Made by a program: the position numbers and the translations under genes
The notes under the pieces: model-generated
Seen by the model: the letters and a program-made list of their open reading frames with translations, nothing else
Database searches by the model: none
Told to the model about the DNA's origin: nothing
DNA from: an uncultured Flavobacteriales bacterium
Lineage (GTDB): Bacteria > Bacteroidota > Bacteroidia > Flavobacteriales_D > Crocinitomicaceae
Assembly (NCBI GenBank): GCA_903899795.1
Contig: CAIUKX010000098.1
Location: 1 to 5,145 of the forward strand
Length of the DNA: 5,145 bases
Direction: 5' to 3'
Shown: piece by piece, positions 1-5,145 of the stretch
Layout: each line of letters starts with the position of its first letter
How positions within the stretch are numbered: the stretch's first letter is position 1

Positions 1-577
1 CTTCAACCGTCATCAAGTCTTCGTTTTTCATTACATTTAGAATTTGTAATTCAGCGTTGAATTTTTGGATGATTTCTTTCAATGGATCGAGAGATTTCAT
101 ACTTGTTTTTGGCTCGAAATCACACGCAAAGATGACTGTTTTAATATCTTTGAATGTTACATTTTCAGGAACGATCAAAACCGGTTTTTTGGTTTTTCGC
201 ATTACATCTGTTGTAATACTACCGAAAAGAGCTTCATTAATGGCTCCACTTCCTTTCATGCCCATTACGACCAGATCATATTTTTCCTCCAGTTCTAGAA
301 TTTCATCCACAGCAAAACCTATTTGTACTTTTGATTTGATTGGTAATGTTGTTTTTTCCGAAAGTTCGGCAATCAACTCACGCATTGCTTTTTCATTGAT
401 TTCCTGAAGTTCATCCGGATTAATCATTGGTACAGGAACAGATGGATCTGTCACTGGTAAATGATAGACATGTAAAAGAACTGGCTCTGCACCGATATGT
501 TGGGCTAATTGAAGAGCATATTTGGCTGCTACTTTGGCCGTATTAGAGAAATCTGTTGGGATAAGAATTTTTTTCAT
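1..577 (-). CDS. Universal stress protein, two UspA-type domains (3' end cut by window edge)
   Basis: The minus-strand frame is open from the ATG at 577-575 to base 1, giving 192 residues without a stop; the C-terminus lies outside the window. Residues 1-140 form a complete UspA domain. It begins MKKILIPTDFS, with the nucleotide-contacting aspartate at D9, and carries the full ATP-binding pattern G-x2-G-x9-G-S at G106, G109, G119 and S120. A second domain starts near residue 144 with the same opening strand (KTVIFACDF, D153 matching D9). Two-domain family members are usually about 280 residues, so roughly 85-90 are missing. The intact motif suggests an ATP-binding Usp, a soluble cytoplasmic protein usually induced by starvation, oxygen limitation or other stress. 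No longer start is plausible, because the family N-terminus begins exactly at this Met. It is transcribed divergently from the small gene at 999, and its upstream region has an operator-like palindrome. The exact physiological role cannot be read from sequence. Confidence 0.93.
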   Translation of the reverse strand, partial: MKKILIPTDFSNTAKVAAKYALQLAQHIGAEPVLLHVYHLPVTDPSVPVPMINPDELQEINEKAMRELIAELSEKTTLPIKSKVQIGFAVDEILELEEKYDLVVMGMKGSGAINEALFGSITTDVMRKTKKPVLIVPENVTFKDIKTVIFACDFEPKTSMKSLDPLKEIIQKFNAELQILNVMKNEDLMTVE

Positions 578-611
578 CTTGTTGAATTAAAAGTTTGTTG
601 TATCACTTTGA

Positions 612-619
612 CAAAATTG
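612..619 (-). promoter_or_regulatory. Possible -7 box of the universal stress protein gene
   Basis: On the minus strand this reads CAATTTTG, one mismatch from the Bacteroidota -7 consensus TAnnTTTG. It would put transcription start near 607, giving a leader of about 30 bases before the ATG at 577. No clear -33 TTG lies at the usual distance, which fits an activator-dependent promoter. Alone the match is weak; its support is its spacing from the palindrome centred at 648.5. Confidence 0.35.
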
Positions 620-642
620 TAGAAAATGGATGCTTGGTAATA

Positions 643-654
643 TGACAAATGTCA
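643..654. promoter_or_regulatory. Palindromic operator candidate, TGAC-N4-GTCA (Crp/Fnr-like geometry)
   Basis: The sequence TGACAAATGTCA is an inverted repeat with half-sites TGACA and TGTCA. Written as TGAC-N4-GTCA it has the half-site spacing of Crp/Fnr-superfamily operators such as TTGAT-N4-ATCAA. Its centre is 41.5 bases upstream of the start point predicted from the box at 612-619, the classic class II activator position. It sits in the divergent region and is much closer to the minus-strand stress gene than to the plus-strand gene. Identity of the binding protein is inference. Confidence 0.4.
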
Positions 655-939
655 AACTTGATTCTGATCGTACTCATCTTTATCAGTTTATAAAAAGCAT
701 AGAGTTATATTTACAACGTAATACTCTCAAAGTTCCTGGTTAAATTCAGTTCAGTTTTTTTATTAACAATTCAAAGTCCTTTTGTTACGTGAAAAAGAAG
801 AGAATATTAAGCTTAAATTATTGATAAACAAATCTTCTTCAAGACCTCAAAATAGAGGAGAAGCAGGATCAACAATTGTTAGTTAGTATTTTACTGCTTT
901 TTGGTAGATTATTTGTTACTCGGTTAAAAAAATTAAAAC
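655..939. other. Divergent intergenic stretch without a recognisable gene
   Basis: This AT-rich stretch separates the stress gene's control region from the promoter of the next gene. I see no credible coding region: the longest candidates are a 33-codon frame starting inside the palindrome at 642 and a 24-codon minus-strand frame, neither with family features. It contains two short perfect palindromes, TTAAGCTTAA at 807-816 and AACAATTGTT at 871-880, and a weak 4-bp hairpin (CCTC/GAGG, 845-858). Nothing supports an RNA gene. Confidence 0.5.
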
Positions 940-947
940 TATATTTG
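940..947 (+). promoter_or_regulatory. -7 box (TATATTTG) for the small basic exported protein gene
   Basis: TATATTTG matches the Bacteroidota/Flavobacterium -7 consensus TAnnTTTG exactly. It predicts transcription start near 952, leaving about 47 bases before the ATG at 999. The nearest upstream TTG (913-915) is 24 bases away, slightly longer than the usual 17-23, so the -33 element is uncertain. The GGAGG at 951-955 would lie at the extreme 5' end of such a transcript, too far from the start codons to be a normal ribosome binding site. Confidence 0.5.
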
Positions 948-998
948 TTCGGAGGCTAAAAATTACAATTAAACCATGTGGATTTCCACGTATATCAA

Positions 999-1262
999 AT
1001 GAAAGTTACTATGTTGCGTATTCTGTTTATCCTACTTATATCGATACTCGGTATGCAATGCACCCCAAGGCCTTATCAACCCAATTACAATAAACACGTC
1101 TCCCATAATGATGTCGTAAAAAGTCGTGCTAAAATGGTTCAAAAGCAGGCTAATCGTGAGATCAAAAGATCGAACTTACAACGAAAAAGAGCTAGAAAGG
1201 ATAGATCCTTGAAGCATATCGGTAAAAAAGCGAAACGTCATTCAAAAAAATTGGTACAATAA
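999..1262 (+). CDS. Small, strongly basic exported protein of unknown function (possible lipoprotein)
   Basis: I do not recognise a family. From the ATG at 999 the product has 87 residues. Residues 1-20 look like an export signal: K2 and R7, then a hydrophobic stretch from I8 to M19, then C21. The box before C21 (LGMQC) is not a standard lipobox because Q is at -1, so either an atypical lipoprotein or a cleaved secreted protein is possible. From residue 41 to 87, 20 of 47 residues are Lys or Arg and only two are acidic, suggesting binding to a polyanion such as nucleic acid, LPS or a surface polysaccharide; that is inference. The start is uncertain: an in-frame GTG at 978 (94 residues) would place an unusual 7-residue tail before the signal, and the ATG at 1011 (83 residues) also gives a good signal. 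No terminator is visible after the stop, so read-through into the next gene, 155 bases on, is possible. Confidence 0.65.
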   Translation: MKVTMLRILFILLISILGMQCTPRPYQPNYNKHVSHNDVVKSRAKMVQKQANREIKRSNLQRKRARKDRSLKHIGKKAKRHSKKLVQ

Positions 1263-1367
1263 TTTTTATTTCCCCAACCTTTCTGTTTTTATTTGCGTTT
1301 TAGTGATTTAGAACATTCAAATTATACCAAAATTGTTCAAATTTTGTTTAAATTTTCTTGAGCAACC

Positions 1368-1400
1368 TTTGTTAAAATTTGAATATTACAACTACATTTA
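1368..1400 (+). promoter_or_regulatory. Possible promoter of the T9SS cargo gene
   Basis: TTTG at 1368-1371 is followed after 21 bases by TACATTTA at 1393-1400, one mismatch from TAnnTTTG. This spacing is right for a Bacteroidota promoter and predicts a very short leader of about 13 bases before the ATG at 1418. A competing reading is TTTG at 1343-1346 with AACCTTTG at 1364-1371, 17 bases apart. The region is so AT-rich that either match could be chance. Confidence 0.27.
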
Positions 1401-1417
1401 CAAAAAATATTAACACT

Positions 1418-3229
1418 ATGAAAAAAGTTTATTTAAGTTTTATGTGTTTGGCTACCATTTCAGTAGCTACTGCACAATCTAGTATGTCTGTTTTACCAAA
1501 ATCTGTTAAAAAGGACAAATTAGTTGAATCAACATCTACTACTAAGAAAACACAATCAGTAGAAAAATCTACTCCATTCTGGACTAATACTTTTGGTACA
1601 CCTTCTGATTGGGCAATGGCCAACAACGAGGCTAATGGTTCAGCAGGAGCGAGTAACAACTGGACGATCGGAACTTCAGGTGGAGCTGGAACTTACGCAC
1701 TTGCTGCTCTGACTTCAACAACAGCTAGTGATGGTTTTGCACTTTTTGATTCAGACAACTACTGTTCAGGTTCTCAATCTGGATACATCAAAACGGTTGC
1801 TCCGATTGACTGTTCAACACACCCAAGTGTTGTTGTAACTTTTGAGCAATATTTCAGAAAATTCAATGATAATGCTTGTTTCGTAGGGGTTAGTACAGAT
1901 GGAACTAACTGGACAGATATTCAAGTGAACGGAACTTTGGCTGGAAATATTGCTACTCCAAATGATTTACATTCATCTGTAAACATTACGGCACAAGCAG
2001 CTGGACATGCTACTGTTTACATTCGTTTCTTGTACTTGAGTCAAGGTGGTCTTCCATCACATGGTTGTGATTACAACTGGATGGTTGATGATGTTGCTTT
2101 AGCTGAAGCTGATAATTATGATTTGTCATTGGATAAAGTAATTTGGGGTTCTAATGGTGCATTTGGTACTTTGAATTACTACCAAGTCCCTGTAACAGAA
2201 ATTCAACCTATCGTTTTTTGTGGTGTAGTTGAAAATTTAGGATTATTGTCTCAAACAGATGTTGTTTTCCATGCTGATGTAACTACACCTGCTTATGCTG
2301 GAGCAACTGCTGCAAGTACAGTGTTGACAACTGCAATTGATACAATTTGTGTTGCTAACCCATTGACTCCTGGTACTTCTCTTGCAACTACAACTGTTGC
2401 TTTTAGTGTAGGTTCAGGATCTACTGATGCTGTAATGTTTAACAATACGCAACCATCTGTTGATATTGCTGTTACAAACGGAATTTATGCTAGAGATGCT
2501 GGAACTCAAACTAGTACTTTTTACAACAGTGGTTCAGGGTATGAAGTAGGTAATGTTTTCGATATTTTCGTTGACGAAATGCTTTATAACATTGACATAA
2601 CATTGGATAACACAGCAGTTGTAGGTTCAATTGTTCGTGGAAAATTATACAGTATTGATCCAGGAACTGGTGCATTTACACAAATGGAATTGACAGATGA
2701 CCATGTAATCGTTGCTGGTGATCAAGGTGCTCAAATTTCTTTGGAACTTCAATCTCCTGCAGCTTTGACTGCTGGTTCTTCTTACTTAGTTGTTGCTGGT
2801 ACGGATGGTGGTACAACTCCTGATGTTGTTGTTGCAACTGCTGGTACTTCTGAACCTCAAACTTCATTCTTTTATGATTTGAGCGGAACTCCAACTTGGT
2901 ACTATGTTACAGGTACTCCAATGGTTAGAATGAATTTCAATAATACTTCTGGAGTGAAAGAATTGACAAATACATTCGGTGTAAATATATATCCTAACCC
3001 TGCAAACAATGTAGCAAACGTTTCTTTCAAATTGAACAATGAAAGTATAGTGAGTGTTACTGTTACTGACTTGACAGGAAAATCTGTTTATACAAACAAT
3101 TTAGGGAAATTAGCTTCAGGTGCTCATGCAACTACAGTTAATACTGATGCTTTGTCAAATGGTATTTACATGGTTAACCTTGAGTCAAACGGAGTTGTTT
3201 CTACTCAAAAATTGGTGATCAGAAAATAA
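1418..3229 (+). CDS. Secreted T9SS cargo protein with MAM-like domain and type A C-terminal sorting domain
   Basis: The product has 603 residues from the ATG at 1418. An upstream in-frame TTG at 1379 would only add 13 residues before a normal signal peptide, so it was not used. Residues 1-20 are a Sec signal peptide ending ATAQ. Residues 21-54 form a Ser/Thr/Lys-rich linker. Residues 55-228 resemble a MAM/jelly-roll domain, with a VSTDGTNW strand-turn motif and the closing pattern WMVDDVAL (221-228). Residues 237-350 resemble an Ig/CARDB-like beta domain. Residues 365-507 form another beta-sandwich ending TPMVRMNF, a module I associate with Flavobacteriales T9SS proteins. Residues 520-603 are the type A sorting domain: NIYPNPA near its start, VTDLTGK, NGIYMVNLE and the final basic KLVIRK. 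It should cross the outer membrane through T9SS and be released or anchored at the surface. No catalytic motif is visible, so adhesion or carbohydrate/protein binding is likelier than enzyme activity. Codon use strongly favours T-ending GGT, GTT, ACT and GCT, hinting at high expression. A terminator follows. Confidence 0.9.
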   Translation: MKKVYLSFMCLATISVATAQSSMSVLPKSVKKDKLVESTSTTKKTQSVEKSTPFWTNTFGTPSDWAMANNEANGSAGASNNWTIGTSGGAGTYALAALTSTTASDGFALFDSDNYCSGSQSGYIKTVAPIDCSTHPSVVVTFEQYFRKFNDNACFVGVSTDGTNWTDIQVNGTLAGNIATPNDLHSSVNITAQAAGHATVYIRFLYLSQGGLPSHGCDYNWMVDDVALAEADNYDLSLDKVIWGSNGAFGTLNYYQVPVTEIQPIVFCGVVENLGLLSQTDVVFHADVTTPAYAGATAASTVLTTAIDTICVANPLTPGTSLATTTVAFSVGSGSTDAVMFNNTQPSVDIAVTNGIYARDAGTQTSTFYNSGSGYEVGNVFDIFVDEMLYNIDITLDNTAVVGSIVRGKLYSIDPGTGAFTQMELTDDHVIVAGDQGAQISLELQSPAALTAGSSYLVVAGTDGGTTPDVVVATAGTSEPQTSFFYDLSGTPTWYYVTGTPMVRMNFNNTSGVKELTNTFGVNIYPNPANNVANVSFKLNNESIVSVTVTDLTGKSVYTNNLGKLASGAHATTVNTDALSNGIYMVNLESNGVVSTQKLVIRK

Positions 3230-3250
3230 TTTGAACACATAATTATACTG

Positions 3251-3279
3251 AAAGGTCTTGGATTTCCAAGGCCTTTTTT
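3251..3279 (+). terminator. Intrinsic terminator after the T9SS cargo gene
   Basis: An 11-bp stem pairs 3251-3261 with 3266-3276 (one T-G wobble) around the loop ATTT, and runs into six T residues at 3274-3279 followed by more T-rich sequence. It begins 21 bases after the stop codon at 3229. The A residues before the stem make it potentially bidirectional, but no minus-strand gene ends here. Confidence 0.92.
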
Positions 3280-3290
3280 GTTTCTTTTCA

Positions 3291-3320
3291 TTGGCAGAAT
3301 GTCTAAAAACTGTATTTTTG
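3291..3320 (+). promoter_or_regulatory. fabD promoter (TTG-N19-TATTTTTG)
   Basis: TTG at 3291-3293 is followed after exactly 19 bases by TATTTTTG at 3313-3320, a full match to the Bacteroidota TTG-N17-23-TAnnTTTG pattern. It predicts transcription start near 3325 and a leader of about 21 bases before the ATG at 3346. Its place just after the preceding terminator indicates that fabD is transcribed independently. Confidence 0.72.
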
Positions 3321-3345
3321 TAACTTGAACAAAGAATAAGAAACT

Positions 3346-4242
3346 ATGAAAGCATATGTATTCCCCGGTCAAGGGGCTCAATTTACAGGAATGGGGAAAG
3401 ATCTCTATGAAAACTCCTCATTGGCAAAAGAAATGTTTGCAAAAGCAAATGAAGTTCTAGGTTTTGATATCGTCAAAATAATGTTTGAAGGTACTGATGA
3501 GGAATTGAAACAAACAAAAGTGACTCAGCCTGCCATATTTTTACATTCCACAATTCTCGCGGCATGTTTGGGAGATGCATTTCAACCGGATATGGTTGCA
3601 GGTCATTCATTGGGTGAATTCTCAGCATTAGTAGCTAATGGAACTTTAAGTTTTGAAGATGGTCTTCGTTTGGTATATCAGCGAGCGCTAGCTATGCAAA
3701 AGGCTTGTGAAAAAGAGCCATCTACAATGGCTGCTATTTTGGGATTGGAAGATGAAATTGTTGAGAAAATTTGTTCTGAAATAGATGGTGTTGTTGTTGC
3801 CGCAAATTATAACTGTCCTGGACAATTGGTTATCTCCGGGGCTGTAAATGCTGTTGAAACGGCTTGTGAGAAACTTACAGAAGCAGGTGCTAAAAGAGCG
3901 ATGATATTACAAGTGGGAGGAGCATTTCACTCACCTTTGATGGAACCTGCCAGAGAAGAATTGGCAGCAGCTATTGATCAAACGATATTCAGTACTCCTT
4001 CTTGTCCGGTATACCAAAATGTAACTGCTTCAGCGGTGACAAATCCAGAAGAGATCAAAAAGAATTTGATATCACAATTGACAGCACCTGTAAGATGGAC
4101 ACAAACCATGAATCAGATGATTGCTGATGGTGCTTCAGAGGTAATCGAAGTCGGACCGGGAAAAGTACTTCAGGGATTGTTTAAAAAGGTAGACAGAGCA
4201 TTTCCTTGTTCAAGTGCAGGAATTGAAACGAATGCGGAATAG
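3346..4242 (+). CDS. fabD: Malonyl-CoA:acyl carrier protein transacylase
   Basis: FabD moves the malonyl group from malonyl-CoA to the phosphopantetheine arm of acyl carrier protein, supplying the extender unit for type II fatty acid synthesis in the cytoplasm. The 298 residues are full length for the family (about 290-310). All expected active-site features are present: the N-terminal FPGQGAQ with oxyanion-hole Q9, the nucleophile elbow GHSLGE with S88, R113 in YQRALAM that binds the malonyl carboxylate, the catalytic H195 in GGAFHSP, and Q244 in SQLTAPVRW. These correspond to Q11, S92, R117, H201 and Q250 of the E. coli enzyme. A further family motif, EVGPGKVLQGL, lies at 268-278. The ATG at 3346 starts directly at the first conserved strand, so no other start fits. 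It has its own promoter and terminator, so it seems monocistronic here, without other fab genes beside it. Arg113 argues for malonyl specificity over other acyltransferases. Confidence 0.97.
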   Translation: MKAYVFPGQGAQFTGMGKDLYENSSLAKEMFAKANEVLGFDIVKIMFEGTDEELKQTKVTQPAIFLHSTILAACLGDAFQPDMVAGHSLGEFSALVANGTLSFEDGLRLVYQRALAMQKACEKEPSTMAAILGLEDEIVEKICSEIDGVVVAANYNCPGQLVISGAVNAVETACEKLTEAGAKRAMILQVGGAFHSPLMEPAREELAAAIDQTIFSTPSCPVYQNVTASAVTNPEEIKKNLISQLTAPVRWTQTMNQMIADGASEVIEVGPGKVLQGLFKKVDRAFPCSSAGIETNAE

Positions 4243-4275
4243 AATAAGAGACTTCTGATAAATATTAGTTTAATG

Positions 4276-4305
4276 AACCGTGGAGATTTTCTTCACGGTT
4301 TTTTT
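4276..4305 (+). terminator. Intrinsic terminator after fabD
   Basis: A 10-bp stem pairs 4276-4285 with 4291-4300 (one G-T wobble) around the 5-base loop ATTTT, and continues into an uninterrupted T run from 4299 to 4305. It begins 33 bases after the fabD stop and separates fabD from the following plug-domain gene. Confidence 0.9.
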
Positions 4306-4361
4306 GTGGAATTAAAATTATTTTATGGAATAGTGTTGAACGCTGCATCTCACTGAAAAGG

Positions 4362-4378
4362 TTTAACATTTAACATTT
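4362..4378 (+). repeat. Short direct repeat TTTAACA (two copies plus a partial third) before the plug-protein start
   Basis: TTTAACA occurs at 4362-4368 and 4369-4375, followed by TTT of a third, diverged copy. The run ends five bases before the ATG at 4384, so it occupies the leader where the ribosome loads. Changes in copy number would alter spacing to upstream elements. I found no good TAnnTTTG promoter in this gap; the best is TAGTGTTG at 4331-4338 with one mismatch and a poorly spaced upstream TTTG. Confidence 0.55.
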
Positions 4379-4383
4379 AAATT

Positions 4384-5091
4384 ATGAAAAAAGGATTAGT
4401 GGGTTTATTTCTCTTGTTAGGGGGATGGACATTCGGACAAGCATCTTTGGGTGAAATCATCGGGACAGTTGTCGATTCAGTAAGTAATGAGCCAATTTAT
4501 TCGGCTCGGATTTCAGTACTGGACAATGGTAAAAATTACATGGGGTACACAGACCTTGATGGTAGATTCAGAATCAGTGGAGTGCCTTCAGGAAATTACA
4601 AGGTTACTGTTGCAACAGTAACAGACACGTTAAGGGGGATTCCGGTTGATGTTGCTGCTGATGGTTTTGGTAATACAGGAGTAATCAAATTGGGTAAAAT
4701 GACAGAAATTACGGAAGTAATCGTTAGTGGAGTGTATTCTCAACTAAAGCTGGCAATCAACTCTACACCTGTTTGGACTTTAACAGCGAAAGATATTCGT
4801 AAAAGTCCGAATAAATTTTCGATTCAGCGTTTGGTTGCAGGGATGACCTCCGAGGTAAAACAATCTGAAAATGGGGACTTAATGTTCAAAGGATCTAGAT
4901 CGGGAGATATGCTGTATTTGGTTGATGGAATCAAAACCAGATCTATTGGTTCTTTGCCAAGTTGTGCAATCAATAATTTAATGGTATACACTGGCGGTTT
5001 ACCAGCAAAATATGGTGATACAATGGGAGGAGTGGTAGTACTCGAAACCAAAACCTATTTTGATATTATCAAAGAGAGAAATGGGAATTAG
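4384..5091 (+). CDS. Barrel-less TonB plug protein with carboxypeptidase-regulatory-like domain
   Basis: The 235-residue product has a signal peptide (residues 1 to about 19, hydrophobic LVGLFLLLGGW, ending FGQ), so it should be exported to the periplasm or outer membrane. Residues 24-104 match a carboxypeptidase-regulatory-like beta domain: GTVVDSVSNEPI, then TDLDGRFRISGVPSGNYKVTV. Residues 108-115 (TEITEVIV) resemble the linker that precedes the plug in SusC/RagA-type TonB-dependent receptors. Residues 130-223 are plug-like: MLYLVDGIKTR (176-186), then GGLPAKYGDTMGGVVVLETK (204-223), the usual end of a plug. A normal receptor would continue with several hundred residues of 22-strand barrel, but this protein stops 12 residues later with FDIIKERNGN. 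It therefore cannot be a transporter itself. It may be a regulatory or accessory partner of a receptor, or a remnant. The stop is clean, and the following repeat has stops in all frames, so a simple frameshift does not explain the missing barrel. Confidence 0.85.
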   Translation: MKKGLVGLFLLLGGWTFGQASLGEIIGTVVDSVSNEPIYSARISVLDNGKNYMGYTDLDGRFRISGVPSGNYKVTVATVTDTLRGIPVDVAADGFGNTGVIKLGKMTEITEVIVSGVYSQLKLAINSTPVWTLTAKDIRKSPNKFSIQRLVAGMTSEVKQSENGDLMFKGSRSGDMLYLVDGIKTRSIGSLPSCAINNLMVYTGGLPAKYGDTMGGVVVLETKTYFDIIKERNGN

Positions 5092-5096
5092 TTTTT

Positions 5097-5138
5097 GGCA
5101 TTAGGCATTAGGCATTAGGCATTAGGCATTAGGCATTA
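5097..5138. repeat. Heptanucleotide tandem repeat, six perfect copies of GGCATTA
   Basis: Six identical 7-bp units (GGCATTA, equivalently TTAGGCA) run from 5097 to 5138, and then the sequence breaks into GATTTAC. The array begins 5 bp after the stop codon of the plug-domain gene, behind a short T run. Because 7 is not a multiple of 3, every forward frame meets TAG and every reverse frame meets TAA within 21 bases, so the array cannot be coding. The perfect identity suggests recent expansion by strand slippage. Confidence 0.95.
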
Positions 5139-5145
5139 GATTTAC

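Noticed and set aside
57..407. Open frames on the plus strand across the left end (57-407 and 65-298)
   Set aside because: They lie opposite the minus-strand universal stress protein, whose motifs are unmistakable, and their translations show no domain features.
642..743. 33-codon plus-strand frame beginning inside the palindrome
   Set aside because: It has no recognisable features, no good promoter, and its ATG is part of the operator-like repeat. A frame this short is expected by chance.
951..955. GGAGG as the ribosome binding site of the small gene
   Set aside because: It is 20 bases or more before any candidate start codon, coincides with the predicted transcription start, and Bacteroidota generally do not rely on strong Shine-Dalgarno sites.
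1379..1417. TTG start giving a 13-residue N-terminal extension of the T9SS cargo protein
   Set aside because: The ATG at 1418 begins a textbook signal peptide; the extension would put a polar tail before it, and a likely promoter box overlaps this stretch.
2676..2894. Gln/His-rich minus-strand frame inside the T9SS cargo gene
   Set aside because: The Gln-rich composition is the antisense image of repeated GTT, GCT and GGT codons in the real gene. The minus-strand frames at 1429-1659 and 4824-5051 are rejected in the same way, as shadows of genes with recognisable domains.
5097..5138. Telomere-like or CRISPR-like array
   Set aside because: TTAGGC resembles the nematode telomere unit, but the period here is 7, the array is only 42 bases, and the surroundings are clearly bacterial. 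There are no spacers, so it is not a CRISPR array.

Overview
The window looks like chromosomal DNA of an AT-rich member of the Bacteroidota, most likely of the order Flavobacteriales. Four things point there: a secreted protein with a C-terminal type IX secretion (T9SS) sorting domain, a carboxypeptidase-regulatory plus TonB-plug protein, a tandem universal stress protein of the type common in this phylum, and promoter-like sequences of the TTG / TAnnTTTG class instead of the proteobacterial -35/-10. I cannot name the genus with confidence.

Layout from left to right: (1) the 5' part of a two-domain universal stress protein on the minus strand, cut by the left edge; (2) a divergent intergenic region of about 400 bases with a TGAC-N4-GTCA palindrome placed like a Crp/Fnr-family operator for the stress gene, and a good TAnnTTTG box for the next gene; (3) a small, very basic exported protein of unknown function; (4) a 603-residue secreted, probably surface-displayed T9SS cargo protein with a MAM-like domain, ending at a strong intrinsic terminator; (5) fabD (malonyl-CoA:ACP transacylase) with its own promoter and its own terminator, so apparently a single-gene unit; (6) a 235-residue protein made of a signal peptide, a carboxypeptidase-regulatory-like domain and a TonB plug, but with no beta-barrel; (7) six perfect copies of a 7-bp unit starting 5 bp after that gene's stop.

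The genes do not form one pathway. fabD is core lipid metabolism, the stress protein is a regulated cytoplasmic factor, and the other three encode exported proteins. No mobile element, CRISPR array, tRNA or rRNA was seen. The points most worth checking are the barrel-less plug protein with heptamer-periodic repeats on both sides, and the operator-like palindrome at the stress gene. I see no clear sign of an entirely new system.
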